DNA from: Chitinophaga sp. XS-30
GTDB taxonomy: Bacteria; Bacteroidota; Bacteroidia; Chitinophagales; Chitinophagaceae
Direction of reading: 5' to 3'
DNA length: 64,000 nt
NCBI RefSeq assembly: GCF_008086345.1
Contig: NZ_CP043006.1
Coordinates: forward strand, 804,032-868,031
The translations under genes were made by a program, and so were the position numbers. The notes beneath the pieces were generated by a model that was given only the letters and a program-made list of their open reading frames with translations, searched no databases and was not told the DNA's origin. How positions within the stretch are numbered: the first letter of the stretch is position 1; the number at the start of each line of letters is the position of its first letter. Positions 53,849-61,000 of this stretch are shown here, piece after piece.

Positions 53849-55189
53849 TTACCATAACAAGCCCGCAAAAAGAAAGCCCATTGCTACGGCCACGGAAACG
53901 CAGACGAGGCCGGGGAGCATAAAGCTGTGATTGAGCAGGTATTTCCCGATATGCGTACTGCCGGTACGGTCGAACTGAATGGCGGCCAGCAGGGTGGGAT
54001 ATCCCGGCAATACAAAATCCCCGTTCACCGCGGGGAACATGGCTACCAGGTGCGGCGGGGCGATGCCCAGCATCACGCCGAGCGGCATCAGCGCCTTGGT
54101 GGTGGCGGCCTGGCTGAAGAGGAGGACACTGAGCAGGAAAAGTGCTATAGCAAAGGTCCAGGGTTCCGCGCGGGCCATATCGCCCAGCGCGCCTTCTATC
54201 ACTCCTTCATTGGCTTTCATGAACGTTGCGCTCATCCATACCACTCCGAAGATGGATACCACAGCCTGCGCACCCGCAGTAAAGAGGCTGGCCCTGGCCA
54301 CGGCTATCGTCTGCACCTTGCAGGCCAGCAGTATGAGCGCAGCGGCGGCCAGCATCACCAGTTCAATGACGGCGGACATTTTTATGGTGCCATTGGCATT
54401 CATGGAAAGATTGGCCGCGCCCGGCGGGAAAGACGGCAGCAGGGAAGGAAATGATCCGGCCAGTACGATCAGGATAACCGCCATGCCGAAGATCAGGACG
54501 GAAGTTTTGGCGCCCGGGGGCAGGGGTTTGCGGCTTGCGCCGGAATCCGTATCCAGCCCTTTCGCAAACTCCGGGTCTTCCATTTTTTTCAGGAACACGG
54601 GGTCTTTATCCAGGTCCTTCCCCATCCGCCATACGGCTACCACACCCGCCAGAATACCGATGATACTGGCCGGTATGCAAACCTGCAGGATATGCGACAG
54701 CTGGATCTGCCCGCCCAGGATAGTGATCATGGCGGCGGTAGCGGCTGAAATGGGACTGGCCGTAATGCCCAGGTGCGCGGCGATAACCGATACACTGAGC
54801 GGCCGCTCGGGCCGGATGCGTTTGCTCGTAGCTACTTCGGAAATAACCGGCAACAAAGAGTACGTAATATGCGCCGTACCGGCAAACAGTGTAAAGCAAA
54901 AGGTGACCAGGGGGCCCATCAGCGTGATCATCGAAGGCTTGCTGCGGAGAATGCGCTCGGCGAGGCGCACCATGTAATCCATCCCTCCCGCGGCCTGCAT
55001 CGTTGCCGCGGTGGATACCACCGCCAGGATGATCAGCATCACATCGATCGGCGGCTCCGCCGGTCTCATGCGGAAGATAAAAATATAGATGGCCAGCGCC
55101 ACCATCCCCATCACGCCAAGGCCAACACCTTTCATCCGTGCACCAATAAGGATCGTCGCTAACATGATTGCAAACTGAAGCCAGATCAT
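53849..55189 (-). CDS. Anaerobic C4-dicarboxylate transporter DcuA/DcuB
   Basis: 446 residues with ten or more membrane segments. Features of the Dcu family: GLGVMGMVALAIYIFIFRMRP, FCFTLFAGTAHITYSLLPVISEVATSKRIRPERPLSVSVIAAH, and MFPAVNGDFVLPGYPTLLAAIQFDRTGSTHIGKYLLNHSFM. It exchanges aspartate, fumarate or malate for succinate. The aspartase gene lies 175 bases upstream on the same strand, the usual pairing for aspartate uptake and fumarate generation. Confidence 0.95.
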   Translation of the reverse strand: MIWLQFAIMLATILIGARMKGVGLGVMGMVALAIYIFIFRMRPAEPPIDVMLIILAVVSTAATMQAAGGMDYMVRLAERILRSKPSMITLMGPLVTFCFTLFAGTAHITYSLLPVISEVATSKRIRPERPLSVSVIAAHLGITASPISAATAAMITILGGQIQLSHILQVCIPASIIGILAGVVAVWRMGKDLDKDPVFLKKMEDPEFAKGLDTDSGASRKPLPPGAKTSVLIFGMAVILIVLAGSFPSLLPSFPPGAANLSMNANGTIKMSAVIELVMLAAAALILLACKVQTIAVARASLFTAGAQAVVSIFGVVWMSATFMKANEGVIEGALGDMARAEPWTFAIALFLLSVLLFSQAATTKALMPLGVMLGIAPPHLVAMFPAVNGDFVLPGYPTLLAAIQFDRTGSTHIGKYLLNHSFMLPGLVCVSVAVAMGFLFAGLLW

Positions 55190-55364
55190 AATCGTGGATA
55201 TTATAGCCGCACAAGATATTCGTTTTCGCCAATTTTTTCAGGCACTTTTGGCGGGGGATGCGGGACGCCGGCCCATAATAGCGCGCCCGCTCACGTTTGC
55301 CGGTAGCGGGCAACAGGCGATGAAAGCGCCAGCCGCTAACACTGTAATCCGCTGATACTGGCTT

Positions 55365-56771
55365 TTACCGGTTGATGAACTTCGGCCGGATGAGATTCTC
55401 GAAAGTGAATATCTCGTCCCATTTCTCCTGGGTGACCAGCTTTTTTTCTTTCACGGCGATATCGTGCACGGACTTCCCCGTTTCCAGCGCTTCCCGGGCA
55501 ATGGCGGCTGATTTTTCGTATCCGATGATCGGGTTCAGCTGTGTGACGATGCCGATGCTCTGCATCACCATATCCTGCGTGCGGCTGGCATTGGCGGTAA
55601 TGCCCGTCACGCATTTCTCCCGGAGGGTATTGCAGGCATTGGTCATATAGGTGATGGAGGTAAACAGGGAAAACGAAATAACGGGTTCCATGACATTGAG
55701 CTGCAATTGCCCTGCTTCCGCGGCCATGGTCAGTGTAAGGTCTGCACCGATCACATAATAGGCCGTCTGGTTCACCACCTCCGGGATCACGGGGTTAACT
55801 TTTCCCGGCATGATGGAGGAGCCGGGCTGCATCGGCGGCAGGTTGATCTCGTTCAGGCCCGTTCTGGGGCCGGAGGACAGCAGGCGCAGGTCGTTGCATA
55901 TCTTGGACACTTTCACCGCAGTGCGCTTGAGCACACCGGAAAGCTGCACATAGGCGCCGGTATCGTTGGTAGCCTCAATGAGATCGCCTGCTAATAACAA
56001 TTCCAGCCCTGTTACCGCCGAAAGGTGTTTGGTGACCAGCTCCGCATATCCTTCCGGAGCATTTACCTTGGTACCGATGGCGGTAGCGCCCATATTGATC
56101 TCGGAGATCAGGCGCTTGCTGTCCTCTATGCGGGACAGTTCCTCACGGATATTGGTGGCAAAGGCTTTAAATTCATCACCCATGCTCATCGGCACGGCAT
56201 CCTGCAGCTGTGTGCGGCCCATCTTCAACACATGTTTGAATTCCTCACCCTTTTCATGGAAGGCATCCGCCAGTGCGCGCAGGCTTTGGCTGTATGCAGT
56301 GAGCTTATTGATAAGGGCGATCCGGAATGCGGTTGGATAAGCGTCATTGGTGGACTGCGAGCAGTTCACATGATTGTTGGGATGACAAAAATCGTAATCC
56401 CCTTTCTCTTTTCCCATCATCTCAAGGGCTACGTTAGCAATGACCTCATTGGCATTCATGTTCACCGAAGTACCGGCGCCGCCCTGTATGAGATCGGTGA
56501 TGAACTGATCGTTGAACTCCCCGTTGATCACACGGTCGCTGGCGTTTACAATGCGATCGGCAATATCTCTGTCCAGCACCCCCAGTTCCGCATTGGCCAT
56601 CGCGGCGGCTTTCTTTACATACCCTAATGCCTGTACGAAGAGCGGCTCCACTTTCAGCGGAATGCCGGTAATATGAAAGTTCTCGATGGCGCGGAGGGTT
56701 TGTATCCCGTAATAAACATCCTTCGGGATCTCCCTTTCCCCGAGGAAATCGTGTTCACGACGTAGTGCCAT
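55365..56771 (-). CDS. aspA: Aspartate ammonia-lyase (aspartase)
   Basis: 468 residues from the ATG at 56771, which gives the family N-terminus MALRREHDFLGEREIPKDVYYG; the frame extends to 56891 without homology. Fumarase/aspartase superfamily: signature GSSIMPGKVNPVIPEV with the catalytic Ser loop, QSTNDAYPTAFR and GRTQLQDAVP. Deaminates L-aspartate to fumarate and ammonia. With DcuA/B it supplies fumarate for anaerobic respiration or aspartate catabolism. Confidence 0.94.
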   Translation of the reverse strand: MALRREHDFLGEREIPKDVYYGIQTLRAIENFHITGIPLKVEPLFVQALGYVKKAAAMANAELGVLDRDIADRIVNASDRVINGEFNDQFITDLIQGGAGTSVNMNANEVIANVALEMMGKEKGDYDFCHPNNHVNCSQSTNDAYPTAFRIALINKLTAYSQSLRALADAFHEKGEEFKHVLKMGRTQLQDAVPMSMGDEFKAFATNIREELSRIEDSKRLISEINMGATAIGTKVNAPEGYAELVTKHLSAVTGLELLLAGDLIEATNDTGAYVQLSGVLKRTAVKVSKICNDLRLLSSGPRTGLNEINLPPMQPGSSIMPGKVNPVIPEVVNQTAYYVIGADLTLTMAAEAGQLQLNVMEPVISFSLFTSITYMTNACNTLREKCVTGITANASRTQDMVMQSIGIVTQLNPIIGYEKSAAIAREALETGKSVHDIAVKEKKLVTQEKWDEIFTFENLIRPKFINR

Positions 56772-56862
56772 AAGTTTAGCTTTGTTGTTATCAGCGAAGA
56801 TATTGCATTCAGGGTTCACGAAAAGCGGGTGTAAAGGAATGGGGTACGGGAGAAATTTATGA

Positions 56863-57333
56863 TCAGCGGAAAGTACCCATCTGTTGCTCAATCCGGATCT
56901 TTTCCCTTTCCAGCCGGCGTTCTTCCACCTGCCGGTATTTGAAGTAAAAATAAATGGCCAGGAACAGGCAGAACTTGAATAAAAGGAAAGCAGTGAGCAG
57001 TATCCATTTCCAGACCTTGTGAACCGTGATATAGTTTTCTTTATTGGGCTGGATGTTGATGAAAGTATAGTTCTTCTGTTTATCCTGCCCGCCGCCGGTA
57101 TCGGTATCCGCCCAGTTATAGGGTTTGAGGGTGCGCTCCCGCAATTCCCTGGGCGGCAGCACGGCCTCTTCGAAACACAAGCGGTGGTAGGTGCGTTCCA
57201 CGGCTTCCAGTTCGGTGCGCAGCTCCGGATGCTTCTCCAGCATAAATGCCATTTCAGCCGATTCCTCAGGGGAAGTCAGGCCCAGCACATAGCTTTCAAC
57301 CATACCATTCTCTATGTATTCCTGCAAGTTCAA
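56863..57333 (-). CDS. Probable anti-sigma factor (single membrane helix)
   Basis: 156 residues. N-terminal helical cytoplasmic domain (MNLQEYIENGMVESYVLGLTS, EESAEMAFMLEKHPELRTELEAVERTYHR) typical of Bacteroidota anti-sigma proteins of RskA-like type but without a zinc-binding HxxxCxxC. One transmembrane helix (about 111-131), then a short basic tail of 25 residues. No periplasmic sensor domain such as FecR, so any signal must come by another protein or by proteolysis. Start overlaps the stop of the ECF sigma gene by 4 bases. Confidence 0.75.
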   Translation of the reverse strand: MNLQEYIENGMVESYVLGLTSPEESAEMAFMLEKHPELRTELEAVERTYHRLCFEEAVLPPRELRERTLKPYNWADTDTGGGQDKQKNYTFINIQPNKENYITVHKVWKWILLTAFLLFKFCLFLAIYFYFKYRQVEERRLEREKIRIEQQMGTFR

Positions 57334-57818
57334 TTACCGGTGGAAAATTTTCTGAACGCGATCATTGCTTCTTTCAGCAACTGATGTACCCTTTCCTCGC
57401 TCACGCCCATCGTGATAGCTGCATTTGATCTGGAGAGTCCTTTACAGTAGCATAAAACAAATACTTGTTTGCATTGTTCATCCAATGTTCTGCTAAATTG
57501 TATCAATGCATTCGATTCATTACCAGTTAATTCTCCATACGGGCATACCCGTACGGCCATTTCCCGTGTCTTTTCAAGTAACCACGAAAATAAGGATATT
57601 CTGCCGGATTGGTAATATTCATCGATATTTTCGAATATTCCGGTAAAGGTTTTCAGCAAAATGTTGGCGGCCTCCTGCTGATCAGGGACCAGCTGCAGAA
57701 CAAACCCGTACATAGCGGCTGCATATTGGTCGTATAACCAATGTTTTGCTGCGGGATCGCCTGCCTTGATCTGTTCTAATAAAGTGCGCTCGTTGAGATA
57801 TACTGCCTGAGATTGCAA
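57330..57818 (-). CDS. ECF-type RNA polymerase sigma factor
   Basis: 162 residues from the TTG at 57818. The frame is open to 57968, but the early part crosses a terminator hairpin and has no family similarity; no ATG is available. Region sigma2 (KHWLYDQYAAAMYGFVLQLVPDQQEAANILLKTFTGIFENIDEYY) and sigma4 (LDEQCKQVFVLCYCKGLSRSNAAITMGVSEERVHQLLKEAMIAFRKF) are clear. Translationally coupled (ATGA) to the membrane anti-sigma gene. The regulon is unknown. Confidence 0.85.
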   Translation of the reverse strand: MQSQAVYLNERTLLEQIKAGDPAAKHWLYDQYAAAMYGFVLQLVPDQQEAANILLKTFTGIFENIDEYYQSGRISLFSWLLEKTREMAVRVCPYGELTGNESNALIQFSRTLDEQCKQVFVLCYCKGLSRSNAAITMGVSEERVHQLLKEAMIAFRKFSTGN

Positions 57819-57923
57819 GTATCCGGGGTTTGGTCTGTTCCAAATGTAAGCAATAAATAAATGCGCAAAACGACCCTGGAACAGCGCTGCCGGGCAAAAC
57901 CGTTTTAGCAGCAAAAAAAAAGC

Positions 57924-57948
57924 AAAAAGGCCAGCCCTCCGGCCGACC
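57924..57948 (-). terminator. Terminator of the second SusC-SusD locus
   Basis: On the minus strand GGTCGGCC and GGCTGGCC pair (two G-T) around a 4-base loop, followed by five T. It lies about 60 bases past the GH18-like gene. Confidence 0.75.
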
Positions 57949-58006
57949 CTTGTTGCTCTATTAACCAAAAAAATTGTGCTGTGCCCCTGTTGGTCGCGCG
58001 TGCGGA

Positions 58007-59341
58007 CTATTTCAGGGCATCAGACAATACTTTCAGCAGGGAGGCATCGTCCATGCTGTCATAATCCACAGCCCAGAGGAATGCACCCTTGAATGCGGTG
58101 GCTTTGATGTAATCTGCTTTCTGTTTAACGAGGGGTTTGCCGTTGTAATACACCCCGAAATTGCTGTTCACCATTTCCTTGTCAGCCGCAGCCGGATCAA
58201 GCCCGAGGATGGCCCGGTAAGACAGGTATTCGTAAGAACCCCAGCTCTCGTTGTTCCCGTCCGCATCCACGGCATTGTACCGCAGCCCGAATGCCGGTAA
58301 ACCGATCACCAGTTTATCCGCCGGCAGGTGAAAGTCCGTCCATATCTTCGCCGCCGATACCATGTAATCATATCCCGATGCCTGCCCGCGGGGAGCGCCC
58401 GGCCCCACATGCAACCCGTCCTCAAAAGCGCGCACATTCACCCAGTCCGCCCCCGAAAGGTCCGGATAATCCCAGTGCTGCCACCCGGCGCCTACCGTTA
58501 CGGTGATCAGCGCTTCCGCAGGCAGCTCCGCCCGGAGCCCGGTAATAAAGGGCGCAATGGCGGCTACATTGGCGGCATAACTGCCCGAATTGATATCGGT
58601 CATCAATATTTCCACACCATCGAGTTTACGGTTGGTCACATAATTGGCCACATTGGCAATCAGTGCAGCGCGACTGGCCGGTTCGCGGATAGCCTGCCCA
58701 AAATCATTGGCTTCGTACAATGCCCATCCGTCCACGCCGGACAAACGACCGGTAATTCCCAGCAACACCGGCCTGCCTGCAATATGCGCCCGCGCCACCA
58801 GCTCTGCCATCCGTTGATTCACCTCACCGGCGGAAACATCCAGCGAGCCATCCGAAGACACCCGGCCTGCCTGAAAGGCCACATGGGTAAGATGCGCCAG
58901 GTCAACATCCACGGCCGTACCGGCAGCTGTCAGGTAGCCCATCACCACCTGCGTGTAAGGCGCGGGTGTGTAGGTATCCGGGCTCACCAGCACTTTTTTG
59001 CTGCGGTAGCTTTTCAATCCGTTGAATTCCACCTCCAGGTCTACCGTGTATTCCCCGCCGGCATCGGGAGAAAAAGCAAAGACGGTGTCGGTGGACTTTA
59101 TTTCGCCATCCACCTTCCAGGCCACCTTCACTTTTCCCACCGGCGAGAACAGCAGGCCGTTGTACTTCGCCGTATCTCCGGCGTTGATGATCATGGTGGG
59201 CGTATTGAAAACATTCAGGATGTCGAAGATCCGCGGATAATCACCTTCGCCGAATTCCGGATCGTCTATGCGGTTTTTGCTGCAGGAGAGCAGAACGACG
59301 GAGAGTATAAGCGGTATGTATAATTTCTTGAACATGATCAT
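58007..59341 (-). CDS. GH18-fold lipoprotein lacking catalytic residues (likely surface glycan-binding protein)
   Basis: 444 residues. Lipoprotein signal with Cys20 (VVLLSCSKN). A PKD-like beta-sandwich (about 35-125) is followed by a GH18-type barrel (about 130-444: VVMGYLTAAG, LTHVAFQAG, ITVTVGAGWQHWDY, KLVIGLPAFGLRYNAV, GAFLWAVDYDSMDD). The GH18 motif DGxDxDxE is degenerate: D241-G-V-E-I-L-M-T248, so the catalytic Glu is Thr and both later Asp are lost. I infer a non-hydrolytic glycan-binding protein, taking the SusE/SusF-like place as the third gene after SusC-SusD. Confidence 0.85.
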   Translation of the reverse strand: MIMFKKLYIPLILSVVLLSCSKNRIDDPEFGEGDYPRIFDILNVFNTPTMIINAGDTAKYNGLLFSPVGKVKVAWKVDGEIKSTDTVFAFSPDAGGEYTVDLEVEFNGLKSYRSKKVLVSPDTYTPAPYTQVVMGYLTAAGTAVDVDLAHLTHVAFQAGRVSSDGSLDVSAGEVNQRMAELVARAHIAGRPVLLGITGRLSGVDGWALYEANDFGQAIREPASRAALIANVANYVTNRKLDGVEILMTDINSGSYAANVAAIAPFITGLRAELPAEALITVTVGAGWQHWDYPDLSGADWVNVRAFEDGLHVGPGAPRGQASGYDYMVSAAKIWTDFHLPADKLVIGLPAFGLRYNAVDADGNNESWGSYEYLSYRAILGLDPAAADKEMVNSNFGVYYNGKPLVKQKADYIKATAFKGAFLWAVDYDSMDDASLLKVLSDALK

Positions 59342-59365
59342 GGTTGTTAGTTGATCGAAAATTGA

Positions 59366-60964
59366 TTACTTGTCCCACCACACACGGGCCGTCCAGTCAT
59401 CCGCCCCACCCATGTCTTCGAGTGCTTTTGTATAATTCTCGTTGTTCTGTTCTTTTTCTGTGAGGGGGTACTCGAAGCGGCGGGGAATCTTGGTGGTGCT
59501 GGAATAGCCGGGTTTGTAACCGGGCGTCAATTCCGGGTATCCGCTGCGGCGCCAGTTGGCGTATGCTTCCGGGCCATTCATAAAGAGGGCCACCCATAGC
59601 TGGTGATTGATCATGGCCAGTTCCCTCCCGGGCGCCAGCACATTGTCCGCCTTGTATTGCGTGATCCTGTCATCTCCGATCACGGGACCGCCGTTGTACA
59701 GGGCAAGCTGACGGATGGCGGCTTCTATCCCCCGGTTGTAATGCGCGGCAAAATCCCCGTTCAGGTCAAGCCCCCACCGGAAGCAGGCTTCCGCCAGCAG
59801 CAATTCCACTTCCGCCAGGGTAAGGTGCAGGAAGGGCGCATTATTGGCGATCAGGAAATTGGCCAGCTGTATCTTTTGTGCGTTATTGCCTACCGCGTAA
59901 GCGCCAATGCCGGGCACATCCACCGTGAAGGTCTCCTTCCAGTCGTCCCACACAAAATCCCCGTTGTTGCATCCCTGGTAACCTACCACCGCTCTCACCT
60001 GCGGGCTGATATCGGTACGTTCCATAAAACGGTACGGGTTATCGATATAATATTTCGCGATATGCTCCAGCCGCGGATCATTGGTATTGCGCAACGCATC
60101 GATGAAGGTCTGGGAAAAGCGGTAGGCGATCACCTCTCCCTGGTTGATGGATGCGGAAAGGCCGTTGCCGCGGATATCCTGGTAGTTGTTCTGGATGTTC
60201 TCATGTCGCATGATGCATACATCTTCCTGCGTAGTGAAAACACCGCGTTGAAAGGCTTTCTGCGCTTCTTCGCGGGCGGTTTCCGGCGCAATTTTCACCA
60301 GCCGCATTGCCAGGCGGAGATGCAGGGAGTTGGCGAATTTTTTCCAGCGGGCGATGTCGCCGTTATAAAACTGGTCCTGCGATACCGCGTCCTTTGCCGG
60401 GTCCAGCGCTGTTGAGGCTTCCGTCAGCTCTTTGAAGAAATCCGCATAGATGTCCGCCTGTTTATCGTATTTCGGCCTGATCTTCCCGGCGAAAAATCCG
60501 GAAGATGCCTCGCTGTAGGGGATATCGCCGTAGAGGTCCGTCAGTCTCGCGAAAATATAGACCTTCATGATGCGGCAGATGTTATGGAGATTGGAGCGGG
60601 CGGGATCTTCTTTCGTTCTGGTAACGGCATCCACCATGTTCAGCACATCATTGGGATAATTAAGTTCCCAGAGGATGCTCATGTATTGCTGCTGCTTTAC
60701 ATAAAAGCCGCCGTACTGGCAGGCCCAGGCCCCGCCGAGCTGCTGCACCATGGGCATGCACATGAAAGTGCCTACGCGCTCATTCGATTCGAGATCGCCG
60801 GAGAAACGCCCCTGCACCAGCGCCAGTTGCAGCGCGGGGTCCATATTGCTGCTTTGTGTGGGGTTGATATTCATATCCCCGAAGTTGTTGCAGCCGGTGA
60901 AATAAAGCAGGCACAGGCATAAAAGGATCGGATATCTGGATGTTATTATTTTGCCCGGTTTCAT
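59366..60964 (-). CDS. SusD/RagB-type surface glycan-binding lipoprotein (SusD-like_2)
   Basis: 532 residues from the ATG at 60964; the lipobox YFTGC places lipidated Cys25. SusD-like_2 features: NINPTQSSNMDPALQLALVQG, NICRIMKVYIFARLTDLYGDIPYSEA, FANSLHLRLAMRLVKI, LTLAEVELLLAEACFRWGL, and EAYANWRRSGYPEL. Pairs with the SusC protein 36 bases upstream. Confidence 0.95.
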   Translation of the reverse strand: MKPGKIITSRYPILLCLCLLYFTGCNNFGDMNINPTQSSNMDPALQLALVQGRFSGDLESNERVGTFMCMPMVQQLGGAWACQYGGFYVKQQQYMSILWELNYPNDVLNMVDAVTRTKEDPARSNLHNICRIMKVYIFARLTDLYGDIPYSEASSGFFAGKIRPKYDKQADIYADFFKELTEASTALDPAKDAVSQDQFYNGDIARWKKFANSLHLRLAMRLVKIAPETAREEAQKAFQRGVFTTQEDVCIMRHENIQNNYQDIRGNGLSASINQGEVIAYRFSQTFIDALRNTNDPRLEHIAKYYIDNPYRFMERTDISPQVRAVVGYQGCNNGDFVWDDWKETFTVDVPGIGAYAVGNNAQKIQLANFLIANNAPFLHLTLAEVELLLAEACFRWGLDLNGDFAAHYNRGIEAAIRQLALYNGGPVIGDDRITQYKADNVLAPGRELAMINHQLWVALFMNGPEAYANWRRSGYPELTPGYKPGYSSTTKIPRRFEYPLTEKEQNNENYTKALEDMGGADDWTARVWWDK

Positions 60965-61000
60965 ACTTGTTGATTTTTGGTTGAGCAATGCATACCGGTC

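Noticed and set aside
58328..59323. 331-codon frame opposite the GH18-like gene
   Set aside because: Shadow; no signal, no motif, opposite a lipoprotein gene with clear features.
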